Below, piece after piece: positions 1 to 10,779 of a DNA stretch of 64,000 nt. Under the pieces are notes generated by a model, which did not search any database, was not told the origin of the DNA, and saw only the letters and a program-made list of their open reading frames with translations. The position numbers were made by a program, and so were the translations under genes. The DNA is from Meandrina meandrites (lineage: Eukaryota > Cnidaria > Anthozoa > Scleractinia > Meandrinidae). The DNA is taken from assembly GCA_963693305.1 (NCBI GenBank), contig OY855913.1, positions 9,709,201-9,773,200 on the forward strand. Direction: 5' to 3'. Position 1 is the stretch's first letter. Every line of letters starts with the position of its first letter.

Positions 1-890
1 ACAAGTTTCCTGTGTGTGGGAAGGAAATGCGTAAGGAAATACATGTACGTAAACACGACAAGTTTCCGACAGGTTTTCAACAAGGTTGTAGCTTTGTAAT
101 TTCTCGTTACTAAATGAAGCAAGCATGTTTTCCTTTTTTTATTTGTTCAAACAAACCTTGTAGTAAAACAAAAAAAAATAATGTCATTGTCGTATCGAAA
201 AGGGGGGCTAAAGCCCTTCCAGGTCCCCCGGGCTCCGCCCTCCCTGATACAGTTTCCTTGTTAATTTTTTCCACTTCCTTTTTCTCAGGCCATTCTCTGA
301 TGGTGACCCTTGTGAAGAATTTTGAAGTCTTTGGCCATTGATTATTCAGTTGCAGTTGTGGTATGTCAAACTCATACTGGCATAATTTATTAAATGCTCT
401 ATTACAGGAACTTTTATGTTTGCAAAACTAACACCTACAATCACAGACAAAAGTCAATGGCCCACCCATACTCCATTCCCCCATGCAGTGTCAGATAGTG
501 CAATACACTCCTTATGCAGTGCATTTCAGGCAAAATGTCAAGGAACATATTTACTTGTAGTTTCTCTACATAATTAAAAATTATCATTATCATTATCATA
601 ACTATTATTATTGCAAGCATTTCTGGAATGGGAGGGAGACTTGAAATGAATGCGTCAGTGCCAGTGCACCAAAATGTTGTCGATTATTGTAGTCAAGTTT
701 TCATCCACTGTCAATGTTGTTCAGTAGGAAGAACTTCGTGGTGTTTTCTGTAATAATCATTGTAATTTTTTCTTTTATACCCTTTGTATTACCAATAATG
801 TGGTAACATAAGTAACAGTGTAATGGTTGGAAGTAAGACTTCAAGTAATGTAAGTTATGTTAGCATGTATGTAATGTATGTAGGTAGTAT
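1..890. other. AT-rich stretch, no gene seen
   Basis: No open frame longer than 75 codons and no recognisable motif. A loose TTATCA/ATTATT repeat lies near 585-612 and a short GC-rich patch near 200-245. Read as intergenic. Confidence 0.5.
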
Positions 891-892
891 GT

Positions 893-897
893 TAATA

Positions 898-943
<46 letters not shown>

Positions 944-957
944 GTAATAATAATAAA
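893..957. repeat. (AAT)n microsatellite
   Basis: About 20 consecutive AAT units with one interruption (AGT near 943). It directly follows the 3' end of the BEL pol remnant and produces the spurious poly-Tyr and poly-Ile reading frames on the minus strand. Confidence 0.95.
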
Positions 958-1807
958 AAGGCAAAACTTCCTGATAGGTCGATGAAGAGTTGAATGCTTT
1001 GTCTTTACCTCTGCGCTCTGTACATAACCGTTCTTTACTGAAAGCACTCTCGCGACCCGACCAAGTAGCCACTGCCCTCTTGGGGCATTCTCGTCAATAA
1101 CTACTACATAATGTATCAAATCATCGACAGCAAGGTTCCTATGCAGATTTTTCCATTTGGATGCTCTTGTAAGGTGGGTAGATATTCACGCAGCTTAATC
1201 TTCTCCAATAGTGATCCACCAGAATTTGCAAGTGCTAAATTTCCTCCTCTTACAACAAATCAAATCAGCATCATCAAAGTGGCCAGGGGGAAGGGTCATC
1301 ACCGTTGGCTTCTGCAATAGGAGGTGGTTCGGAGTAATGGCTTCTATATCTCTCTCACATCATCAGAGTCCAGGCAAAGAGGCCTGGAATTGGCAATGCC
1401 TTGTGTTAAAACTTATTCATCTACCAACCTTTCCTCTATAGAATGGCCTTCATGGATCGCTTTACTCCCCTGATGAGTCTTTCCCAGACTCCAGACATGT
1501 GGGATGCACCTGGTGGTTGGAAAACCCATTTGCAGTCCCGATCTCTGAGCTCATCTTCAATTAGTTGATGGTTCTACTGGTCTATGGCTTCTTGGAGTTC
1601 ACGCTTGGCACCAATAAAATTAGTGCCATTGTCAGATCGCAACTGCTTCACTTTTCCACGAGTGTTAAAGAACCTTCTCAGGTCTATTATGCTCCAAACA
1701 CATGACAGTACTGTCATTACATATTCATGGGGACGCTCATCACTGGCATCACTCCACCAAAGGAATCTAAAGGCATCTTGATCTTCAGGTGCTTCTTTGA
1801 CCTTTGA
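958..1807 (-). pseudogene. BEL/Pao pol remnant: integrase and C-terminal domain
   Basis: Minus-strand translation gives the integrase catalytic core: SDNGTNF (first Asp of the retroviral-type DDE triad) at about 1625-1645, then [20 protein letters not shown] at about 1473-1532, then a degraded stretch. The end (about 960-1119) reads DENAPRGQWLLGRV, the conserved C-terminal BEL integrase motif. The upper end, 1750-1807, carries PEDQDAFRFLWW, which belongs to the reverse transcriptase palm. So RT is joined to integrase by an internal deletion that removed RNase H. Several in-frame stops make it dead. It continues the RT and protease pieces above 3220 once the insertion at 1808-3219 is removed. 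Family identification is firm; function is lost. Confidence 0.85.
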
Positions 1808-3219
1808 AACATAGGCACACTAAGCGTGCAGGAGTTATTTTTTCAATTGATTGGGTGGCTTGGGGTAAGACTGGGTGTTGGTTCTGTTGGGATGGTTTAG
1901 TTCATGGGTTGTGCTATTTGTGCATGGTGCATCACTAACTACATAGTCCCTTCGACTAAGAGTCATTTTTTTGAAAAAAAAAAATGCTTGCAGACAAAAC
2001 AATTTTTACGTGCAATTTGTTACGTCAAAACTGTTTCGTTCAATAGTAAATTTTTATCATTTAAAAAAAAACAAGAACTAATTTAATTGGCAAAATGTCA
2101 CGAAATGGCTTATTCTGTTAGCGCTTATTTTGTTGCTAGCTTTTTTACAACCGTAACGCGATACTTTTGTTTGTTACAGGATACTTTTGTGTTTTTGTCA
2201 AACACTGTAAAACAATACCTTTGTTTTTTTCAAAACGCATGTAACATGACACTTTTGTTTATCTCACTTTTGTAACATGATATTTTTGTTTTTCTTGAAA
2301 ACACCATGTCTCCATTGAGTAATTGAAAAGTAATAAACGAAGTAATAATCGAATCAAATCAAAAACCATATTTTTAGGAAAGCTTTTAAAGCGTAGTACA
2401 CCTGGAGTATTTGTTTCCTGTCGTAAATGTAAATTTTCATTCAACAAACAGGAACAAGAACTAATTAATTTTAGTTATCAAACTGTCACGGAATGACATG
2501 CTCTTATTCTAGCCTGTTGCCGCTATCGATCGTAGTTAATTTTAAAAGCAAAACCATTTTAAAGTCAATAACCATACCGGTTAATTAAATGTCTAAACAT
2601 GGTGTGTTTAAGGTATAAACATAAATGCTACTTGCCCGAGAGTCAGCGAATCGAGCAAGACGCTGAAGAGACTAATTAAATTAATTGCGGTTTTCAGTTG
2701 GCGATACGGAGTCTCGAGCAATATTAAATTTAGGAAGTTTCCTTGTCACAAACTCTTAAAACAAGAGGCCACAACACACTCTGAAGATTCCTTGCCATTT
2801 TTATGGCTCTTTGTAAGCACAGTATTAACATCACAATGAGAACATTATTCTTCAAATCTGCTTTGTGCAAATGCTTTATGTGATTTCTACTACGGTCAGT
2901 GAAACTAGCCCGTCCTAAACGAATGCTTGAATAAGAAGTTTAGTGTTTGGTCTTTTGCAGGCGGCGTGTGCGTTGTAAGCAGGCGAACGTTAAGCAAAAT
3001 ACGTTTCAAATCCATGATAATTCACAACTCACCAATTAATCTCTCAACGAAAACAAACTGCGACACATAATTTTGTCAGATTACTTCGCCTTTATAAACT
3101 GCAATTTGATTGGTTCTGATAGTACCTGAGACCTGATTGGTTTGAGATACAAACATACTCCACTGACTACACGGTCCATCGCGCCGACTAAGAGTTATTT
3201 TTTGAAAAAATAACTCAAA
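1808..3219 (-). mobile_element. Helentron (Helitron2)-like element, non-autonomous, inside BEL RT
   Basis: Read on the minus strand, the 5' end is TTGAGTTATTTTTT followed by its inverse (25-base hairpin at 3192-3216). The 3' end is AAAAAATAACTCCT, then the small hairpin GCACGCTTAGTGTGC and CTATGTT (1808-1840). The short inverted repeat GAGTTATTTTTT at both ends, with a terminal 3' hairpin and insertion between Ts, fits the Helentron/HINE plan. The borders are fixed because the BEL RT reading (DIEAIF above 3221, PEDQDAFRFLWW below 1808) resumes across it. A second hairpin copy lies inside at about 1952-1985. No Rep or helicase ORF is present. A TATA-like TTTATAAAGG (minus) sits near 3090. Class assignment is inference from structure. 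Confidence 0.65.
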
Positions 3220-3220
3220 A

Positions 3221-3715
3221 ATAGCTTCAATGTCAGCCACAAGAGCTGTTTGATCTTGTCGAAACCTCAAAAAGTCACTCAACAAGCCATGAGGTTATTT
3301 GTCATGTCTGGATCCTGGAGGAGGTTCTGGTTAAATGAGGTGCCTTGATATTTGGCTACGGCTTCAAAGATGACTCTCACCTTTCCTGGCTTATTCCGAT
3401 TGATGACAGCATGATGGGGAAGATAATTTGACTTCGGCATGGTCATTCTTGCTTCGTTGTCCATAAGCTTCCTTGCATATCCTTGGTGAATGTATTCTTG
3501 CATAACCATCCTGTAACGGTTTTCAAGCTCAGGGTCACGCTGAAACTTTTGCTGGGGACTGCATAGTCGGGACTCAGCAATAGCCATGCTGTTAGGCAAC
3601 TGGGGTTTGTCTTCCTTCCATTACAATGGCTGTTAACAAGCTTTGTGTTTTCGTGAAGGATATCTTCTGCTCTGCGGCCCTCCACGGATGCAGATCTGTC
3701 TAAACTTTCGTCCAA
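3221..3715 (-). pseudogene. BEL/Pao pol remnant: reverse transcriptase N-part
   Basis: The minus frame at 3279-3599 reads FQRDPELENRYRMVMQEYI, then LPHHAVI and KPGKVRVIFEAVAKYQGTS, then QDPDMTN. These are the usual BEL/Pao fingers and palm motifs. An adjacent frame (3221-3285) continues with LLSDFLRFRQDQTALVADIE. Upstream, 3600-3715 reads SVEGRRAEDILHENTKLVNS in another frame. At least two frameshifts therefore separate parts that are continuous in family members. The frame stops abruptly at the Helentron-like border. It is a fossil of a retrotransposon and cannot encode a working enzyme. Confidence 0.85.
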
Positions 3716-4085
3716 TCTGGTCTTTCTAGTTTCCAGAACTCTTCGACTTGACCAGACAGCAAACTATCATTGTCAATGGAGTTGACACTAACTTCTGTCA
3801 GCAGGTCTTGCTTCCCTTCTATGGCCCCAGCTACAGTCCATCCAAGCACTGTCTTGGTAGCACAATGTCACAAGCCACAATCATTTTCAGGGGATACTCT
3901 TACGTCTTGAACTATGCAAGCCTTCCTGATGTCCTGAATGTCCTGAATGTCCTGTCCTGATAATAAAGGAGTCCCACCTTCTTTAGTTCCACTTCCAGGT
4001 TTTTTATGTCTGCAAGGTGAGGGTATTCTTCATGATTAATTTCATGTGGAAGGACCTTCTCATTGATGTCTAAGTTGTTGGACAG

Positions 4086-4540
4086 TTAGTCTAATTGTCC
4101 AACAAGCCCACCTTTAACCTTAAGGACTGGTTGATCATCTGTGGGTTTGATGGCTTGCAGTGCGAATGAGACTTCTCTGAATTTACGGTCTTGTTTACCA
4201 AGAACTGTATTCACTGACACTGAAAGTGAAGGTCCATCATTGTCCAGTCTTTCTGCAAGGTCTTCACTGATTATTGTTCCTCGACTGGCATTATATAGAA
4301 GGCCGTAAGTAGTCAAAGATTTACCACTGTTTGAAAGTACATGGAATGCGACGACATGCATGCAGCAGCACCACTTGACGTTTTTCTTTGGTCATGTGTT
4401 GTATATGAATTCACCCTTTCCTTTTCTTCAGGAAGAATGTCGCCGGGCCACTCTTGGTGTACTCTCCCTGACGGCAATTTCTTGTGGAGCAACTTATTGT
4501 GAGGGAAGGTAGCATGGCAAGCACATTGCTCCACAGAACA
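4086..4540 (-). pseudogene. BEL/Pao gag-pol remnant: aspartic protease region
   Basis: The minus frame 4086-4361 contains SLTTYGLLYNASRGTIISED, followed by GPSLSVSVNTVLGKQDRKFR. This matches the layout of the BEL retropepsin (TYALLD-S-G then TLI), but the catalytic DSG is replaced by NAS. An overlapping frame (4313-4534) gives a Cys/His segment, CACHATFPHN, resembling the zinc-knuckle region that precedes the protease. Frameshifts separate the two. 3716-4085 should hold the linker to RT, but I cannot follow one frame through it. Same orientation and order as the RT and integrase pieces. Confidence 0.6.
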
Positions 4541-5109
4541 ACATTCTGCCCTTGTATATATGTCCTGGGATCAAGCAAACATGACAAAGCCTATATGCCT
4601 GTATGAGTTGCCTCCTTTCTTCAACATTTTCCCTTCGAACATTGGGCAATAATCTTTCAGTCTAAAAATCATACTTGTTATACTTCCAGTGTAACAGGTG
4701 TTAAAATCAATTTCTTTAAGTACATGTTTCAAATTATTACTGTAATTGAACACAACATTGTTTATCTTTCGACTTAGTGAGTGAACAAAATGCTTATACT
4801 AATATTATAACAGGAAATATACATGTAAGCCATTTTTGAGTGAATATTTCAGATCTTTGCTGTAATGTTACTTAAATGTAGTATAAACTTGAACGTAGCA
4901 TTGTTTATTTTGCAGCTGAGCGAGTAAACCAAAAAGTCTCCTTATCGCTTTTGTGGTGGCATACTTGTCGCAGTCACTATACTTTTCAGTTTACATGGTG
5001 TGTGGTGGATTGCATATACCAGGGGTTGAGGTGCTTGACTGTAGTGTAAGTCTGTTTTTCCATGGCTTTGGGTCAGCAAAATGTCAGAGATAATATGTTT
5101 TTGGATAAT
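4541..5109. other. No gene seen
   Basis: AT-rich sequence between the BEL remnant and the RPA-like remnant. Two short ORFs (up to 60 codons) lack any family motif. Confidence 0.4.
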
Positions 5110-6090
5110 ATATATTAAATTGTGATGTCTTGGCGATTCATGATTGCATCCTCGATAACTTCTACAGTGTGGTGTAGTGTCCAGGAATTTGGTTTCAATA
5201 GTTTAGAAATTTCATTTGTGAAGGCGGTGCGCCAAAGTTCATCGTCTTTATGCATAGTTCGATGGATGCCTCACAGGGAGCATTCAGCCATCCTTTGACG
5301 TGTTCCACACTTTTGACACTTTGTAGATGTTGATGAGAGATCATACAAACCCTTTTTTACACACCTGACAGGAAGAAACAATTAACTTGCTTACAAATTT
5401 GAAGTTTGGAACAGTTGTTTCTTTTCCAGGAGAATCAAGCATTTGTATTTGTGGTTTTGATTACGGTAGCTAATGGCGATGTAATGAGAAATATTGACCC
5501 TTGGTAATATTTCACTGTTAAGTTTGTAAACTTGTATGATTTGTTAGTTTGTACTTGATCAATGAGAGGGCTCCAAATGTGTGAAGGGAATTGCACCAGC
5601 GTCATCTTCTAGTATGCAATCTTCTTTAACATAAGAATTTTTCTGTATTGATTTAATCATAACCTCTTTAGGTTTCTTGTCTCCCAAAGACTATGTTCCA
5701 GACACGTTCACCCTTTGATTTGGTTTAATTGTTGAGACCTGTCCAATAGTAGCATCTGTACTTGCTATTGATTGGTAATTTGTTTAAGATTTTACTTGTT
5801 CTTCATACTGAAATGAAATGTCAGAATTTGCTGTCGACTGTTGGTTAAAGAGCCAGTCACTTTCATCCTATTGGACGATAACATCTTTTAAAAGAATTGC
5901 GTTTTAGAATTTTGATAAAGTTGTATTCAAGGATGTATAGAGGTGTTGAATCCTATGACTCTTCTTCCTTTGCTTGAAGCAGTTTGCAATTGGAAGTCGT
6001 ACCAATGATGCTTTGTTTCTTTGGCTGTTTTGATTGGACTGAGGTTGTGAATATAGCCATGCATTTTTTTTTCTAGGAAAAAGAGGTTCT
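5110..6090 (-). pseudogene. RPA-like single-strand DNA-binding protein, broken copy
   Basis: On the minus strand the N-terminus reads HGYIHNLSPIKTAKETKHHW then YDFQLQTASS (about 6060-5965). This parallels GYVHNVTTTTQSR...YFNFSLQIS of the intact copy at 50972. A middle part near 5700-5550 reads KPKEV...VKEDCILED, a second OB-fold segment. The C-terminal zinc ribbon CQVCKKG...CQKCGTRQRMAECS lies at about 5375-5290, then DELWRTAFTNEISKLLKP. Stops and frameshifts between the pieces show it is dead. It starts right after the helicase motif at about 6140, so the two were probably parts of one Helitron-type element or a deletion junction joined them. Confidence 0.65.
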
Positions 6091-7669
6091 AATACAGTCT
6101 GGTAACGCATTCCATTGTTTAGCTGAGAAATCCTCTTATGGATTGTCATTGCCCAAGCTAATCTCAGTGGTAACTTCAGCAGAGTGCCCTGAAGTTTGTG
6201 AAACTTGAGTAATGGGGCAAATTGGAACACATCTAGGAATCGAAATTAAGAAGATATTGATGGACCGTTATAGTTTTCATCAAATTAAATTATCACACAT
6301 ATTGGAAGACATGGTGGTTGTTGTCAAATGCTCATTACAGAGTCCAACTTCTGTCCAAATATTCATAGTCAGCTTTACTCTGGCTCCTGTTGCAAGGTAA
6401 AGCACAGGGCCAAATCCTCCAACATCATCTGAACTAAGATTGTGAGCACCATGAGAATGGCGAGCTTTTATAATGGCTATTGGTTCATTTAAAGCTTTAG
6501 TCTGATCATGTTTAACTCTGTCACTTTGTGCTTGAAGTATAAAAGTTTTATGGAAGATTTCTCAAATTCTTGAATATTTGACGAGTTTTGATGCAAATCA
6601 TCCTCTGTTGAGTCTCCATTGCAAGCTGTATTTAACAGTGCTCTGACTGCTCTTTGTTGTTGCCTTTGACTCTTTGATTAATTGTTAAGTTTACAAACTT
6701 GTTAAATTGGTTGGGTTTGTGTCTCCCACTGGAGGCAACTGTGCTATGTCACCAAAAAGAAGAACAGAAATTACACCAAATGGTATGTTTGTTTAGCCAG
6801 TAGCTTGTCTACATCTACTATCTGTCCAGCCAAACAGACCTTGGCCTACAAATAAATGTTCATCGATTATTGAGTATTTCACATTTTCAAGGTTACTTTG
6901 AAGTTGTTGGAGAGCTGTTCCTTTGAGGTCATTGAGCTGTTTGCCAATTGGTAGTTTAAGCAAAGAGTGTAATGTGATTCCATTGACGTTGCCTGCTGCT
7001 TTTCTAGTATAAGCTAACACTCTTCAACAACAACTTTATTAACACTTGTACAGAAAAGAAAGGAATTTACATGTATAAGAATTTATACAAGGCTGAAAGG
7101 GTGTTGGCTTCCATAAATAACTAAGAAGTTAACAAGTCTAGGAAGTCCAAATGATATAAAATAAATTACAATATAAGGGTCGGAAAACAAAAACAAAACA
7201 AAAACAAAATAAAAAAAACACAAAACATTACACAACACAAACATGCACTCATATATTTAGCTTAAAAAGGAAACAAATAAATTTCACAATTCAAGAGAAT
7301 TACATACTAGTGAAGAAGTCTTAAATAGGATGAATAATCAAGCTTAAATAATTTTTACAGAAAGTAGCAAATAAATCATGGACACTCGATATTACCTTAA
7401 GGAAATCAGAAACCAAAGCAACATTGATAATTTTTATTTGCACTGCAATTCGTTTTTTTTAGGTTTCTTTCTGCAATACCCTTAAGATTTAACAAAGGCT
7501 TTTCACAATTGTTGTTAAAATGGTTTTCTACAATTTTATAAGCTACCTTTTGCAGGTCGCTAAAGGTTGTAGTGTCTATGACTCGTGTGAAATGTTCCAC
7601 TGAGGGTAATATGTTGGTTTTGTCATTTTGGTGGCCCATGTGGGAGGCAGGTAGCCTTCTGAAGCACAT
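6091..7669 (-). pseudogene. PIF1-type DNA helicase remnant
   Basis: Minus-strand motifs run in helicase order. FSDLQKVAYKIVENHFNNN (about 7545-7490) is the segment before Walker A. After an insertion come AGNVNGITLHSLLKLPIGK (about 6990-6935) and YSIIDEHLFVGQGLFGW (DE of Walker B, about 6870-6820). Then PFGVISVLLFGDIAQLPPVG (about 6780-6722, motif III), and near the end LPLRLAWAMTIHK (about 6155-6117). Walker A itself is not readable: the stretch is interrupted by a retroposon tail at 7021-7390. Stops and frameshifts are numerous. PIF1 helicases of this type are carried by Helitron-class elements; the RPA-like neighbour supports that origin, but no HUH Rep domain was found. Confidence 0.75.
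7021..7390 (-). mobile_element. Probable 3' fragment of a non-LTR retroposon
   Basis: Read on the minus strand, this AT-rich insert ends in TGTTAATAAAGTTGTTGTTG, a polyadenylation-like end with a short GTT tail, typical of truncated LINE or SINE 3' ends. It sits exactly where the helicase Walker A motif should be. No ORF remains; family unknown. Confidence 0.4.
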
Positions 7670-8000
7670 CGGCCTCTACATATACATAGAAGTGGGTTGC
7701 CACATTGGAAAAAAGGGTTAAAGCTGGTTTGCCACTGACTCAAAAGCTTTTATCTTTGCTGGCATGAGTGGATCCTGGACAGCATCTTGTATAGCCTGGA
7801 GACAAGCGACAGCCGGAAATACGTCTGCGTTCACAGGCTACATCTTGTACAATCTTGAATGATTTTGATGTTGGTGTACTGTATTTCTTTTCACTTTGCA
7901 CTTTTTGAACATACAGAATAACTTTGTCTCATGTTTCCTGAGCTCACACTAGCCATCTGTGTTTATAAAACTTAAGAGGAACACCCCACTTCCTGAAATT

Positions 8001-8394
8001 TCAGTAAAATCTTCTTTTCGTGCTGGTGAGTCTACAAATAGCCAATATAAAGATTAGAGGACCTGTTCTACATTCCAGTCTTGAATGCATTGTGAACATG
8101 TGCCCACAACTTGATTCATCCTCGCCAGCCTCACAAATCTGCTTTTGTAATAAATTGTGAAATTCCCAGTCAACATTGGGCCCATCCATAGATAACCGCA
8201 ATATCTTGGATTTGCCAATTTTATTACTGTTGAGATTCTCCGTCATCTTAACCTTTTAAGTCATTGGCAGCCACATGCCCCATAAACAGGGAGGTCACAT
8301 ACCTTGTTTGCACACTCGGACACTTTTTGGCCCAGAATCTGATGTGGAGATCGAGTTGTTTACTTTGTGTAACTTAGCTGGGTGACTCATTTAA
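8001..8394 (-). pseudogene. Transposon-type gene remnant, downstream half (split by MULE)
   Basis: The minus strand reads IRFWAKKCPSVQTRYVTSLF then MGHVAAND (about 8346-8262). In the next frame comes KIGKSKILRLSMDGPNVDW (about 8222-8166), then a decayed tail near SCGHMFTMHS. The string SMDGPNV-W followed by a leucine-rich segment and a glycine-cysteine-glycine/histidine part is familiar to me from hAT-like, multi-copy cnidarian and fish proteins. I cannot place it more exactly. The upstream half lies at 10193-10455, so the MULE-like element at 8395-10183 is a later insertion. Frameshifts on both sides show the gene was already decaying or decayed afterwards. Confidence 0.5.
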
Positions 8395-8408
8395 CGGCGT
8401 TTCTAAAA

Positions 8409-8502
8409 CGAGGGTCGCGGGTCAAGGGTAAGGGTCAAGGGTAAGGGTAAAGGGTCAAGGGTGAGGGTCAAGGGTGAGGGTCAAGGGTAAGGGTCAAGGA
8501 TG
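8409..8502. repeat. Telomere-like subterminal repeat array, left
   Basis: Irregular units GGGTCAAGGGTAA, GGGTAA and GGGTGA. The mirror-image array lies at 10074-10168. Both are inside the MULE-like termini, so they are element ends and not interstitial telomere. Confidence 0.85.
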
Positions 8503-10073
8503 ATAGTCATGGTTATGTTTTAGTGTTTTAATGAAACTTGAACATTTTTGTGCTTAACATGAACATTTTGTTAACAACATTAATCTTTTTCCGCCTTTCA
8601 TCAGAGTAACGATATGCCAAAGTAGAAAACTTTGACAATGCAATGACAATGCGTGACAATCGAGACATAATTCAGTATTCAGCGGCTGCATTCTACATGA
8701 GAAATGGCTCCATTACAACCTGATAAACAATAGGTACACTATACTGACAACTGAACTAATTAAAACCATGAACTTGTCGTAGTGTTCAGAGTCCTGTCGC
8801 AAAACGTTACGACAAAGTGAAGACGTCTTCCCAGTGCCGTGTTAATGTTTACAGCGCAAAAAATTGAACATGCAGAAAACTATGACCAATGTTAATACTC
8901 TTAATGTGGGTTTCATAACAGTAACAGTAACAGCAAAAAACGTATACACATTTGTTCAAGAATTAAGTAAACCTCATGCGAACAGTTATTGAAAATAAAC
9001 ATTTGAAATTTTTCTTAATGGTGTTCGTAGTCTTCGTATTATAGCGTGTTTCGATCCTTTCAATTACTAAAAAAGAGAGGAAGCCAACACTTTGAGAAAC
9101 ACCCTGTTTTCTTCCTGCACATGCCCGTATGACTAACGTGTGCATTATCACAACCTGCTTTTCCATTGCTTTGACTAAATGAATCACTCTTATTGGTTAC
9201 TGCATCTAGCTTTGCACACTTGGTTAAGTTTTTCCCGACTCACAATATGCCTAGTGGGTACTGGGACACCTAATGCCCTAGGAACACCGTTCATATTATC
9301 AGTGTAGCCGAAACAGCCTGTGAATTGTTACCTTTGGAGAACTGATTTCAAGTCAGCTAAAAGTGTTCCAAATGATGTTAAAACCGACCTCGATCAAATA
9401 CTTCGTCTAACTCGCTTATTTATTCGCCACGTTACAGTACATGAGAGCCTATTTCTAGATCAGTTCTAGCTTAAATTCCTTCTGAAGGTGCCTTAGGTGC
9501 ACCTTGTTTAGGAGACGCTTGACCTCTGTCGGAACGACAAGCCTTCCCGCCGTCCCGTCATCGTCGTCGAGGCCGGTGCACGAACGTAATGGATAATAGT
9601 AGACCATTTCGGGCATTGAACTGATTCTGATTTTGATCTCCCCGGGGCGATTGTATATTTTGGCGATGGGCCTGGATACTAGTTCCAGTGTCCGAACGAG
9701 TGCCTGGTTACTAAGCTACGAACGTTTTCACGAACACAACGACTACATGTCCGTTCTTCATGCAAAATTTGATGTAAAAACTGTGATGAATGAAGAAATA
9801 CCTGTCAACGAATGGCAGAAAAAGATAAAGTGTCAAAGTTGGCAGAAATGTTGTTTATTCTATAAAGTTTTAAAATTCTGGGTAAGACTGACATGTGTTT
9901 ATGGTACATCCTGCACATCCTGCACATTGTTGAAATTTCCACATAATCCAGCATTTTTCACAATCAACTTCCGCCACTTTTTATTTTTTTAAATCGTGCT
10001 TGAAATTTTTGGGTGCGGCTTATCTACGAGTGCAGCTTATACACGAGTTAAAAAGTAAGAATAAAGCAAATCT

Positions 10074-10168
10074 CTCACCCTTACCCTTGACCCTCACCCT
10101 TGACCCGCTACCCTTACCCTTGACCCTTTACCCTTACCCTTGACCCTTACCCTTGACCCGCGACCCTC
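10074..10168. repeat. Telomere-like subterminal repeat array, right
   Basis: Units of TTACCCTTGACCC, the reverse complement of the left array at 8409-8502. They form the inner part of the right inverted terminus. Confidence 0.85.
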
Positions 10169-10192
10169 GTTTTAGTAACGCCGCTCATTTAA

Positions 10193-10560
10193 TAACAAAA
10201 CAGTCAAAATACTATAGTTTTTTATCTCATCAAGAAGTTGTTGCTAAAAGACTGGTGCAGCTCCAAAACATGCTGAATAATCACGTTTTTCTCCCCACAA
10301 GTAAACTGTTTAGCAATGACGTTATCTGCAAACATTCGCTGAAAACGTTGGGTAATGGCCCCACACCTTTTATAACTATAGTGAGCTAACACAACCTTCA
10401 ATGCCCATAAAACGTCTGCAGTCACAGTTCCATTTGATGAAAGGTATGCCATCATATCTTGAGTGGCTGCTCAGGTGCGCTAGAAGCACCTTCTGGTATG
10501 TGTGGTTCTTGTACAGTACTTGGCAAGAGGTTCCTCAAGCAACTCTTGGCATCTAAATTC
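10193..10560 (-). pseudogene. Transposon-type gene remnant, upstream half
   Basis: Minus frame 10222-10455 reads MMAYLSSNGTVTADVLWALK, VVLAHYSYKRC, FQRMFADNVIAKQFTCGE. These motifs occur at the start of the protein whose downstream part (SMDGPNVDW) lies at 8001-8394. Orientation and order agree once the MULE-like insertion is removed. The final segment before the insertion drifts out of frame. Between 10456 and 10560 the frame can be followed weakly upstream (LLEEPLAKYC). No start codon can be fixed. The function was probably transposition. Confidence 0.5.
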
Positions 10561-10779
10561 CAAATTAATTTTACAGTTGATTACAAGAGGGCTTGAAGTT
10601 ACTAAGTGCAGGTGAATTTCTAAACTATTGGCTTACAAAGCTGTTAAAAATACAGTTAACTTGCAAGGATTGAAATAGCAAAAGGTCCAGTTTAATACAA
10701 CTTATGGAAAACGTTTGCCAATGAAGAGGTATCTAAATAAATTTAAGCTTAAAAATAAAGTCGGCCAAGATGTGTGTGC

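Larger units (their letters stand above)
8395..10183. mobile_element. MULE-like DNA transposon, non-autonomous, 1.79 kb
   Basis: Both ends carry CGGCGTTWCTAAAACGAGGG as inverted termini, continuing into GTCGCGGGTC and long arrays of GGGTCAAGGGTAA-type units (8409-8502 and the mirror at 10074-10168). A perfect 9-bp direct repeat CTCATTTAA flanks it (8386-8394 and 10184-10192). Nine-base duplications with long repeated termini are characteristic of Mutator-like elements. The interior has no transposase; its longest ORF (119 codons at 9633-9992) matches nothing I recognise. Near 9990-10050 a TGCGGCTTATC/TACACGAG motif suggests another, older insertion inside it. The insertion splits a minus-strand gene. 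Confidence 0.8.

Noticed and set aside
860..1119. Poly-Tyr and poly-Ile ORFs on the minus strand
   Set aside because: Translation of the AAT microsatellite; only the part above 960 is BEL integrase.
8397..8502. Telomere-like repeats as an interstitial telomere or chromosome end
   Set aside because: They are mirrored at 10074-10168 and lie inside termini with a 9-bp duplication, so they belong to a transposon.
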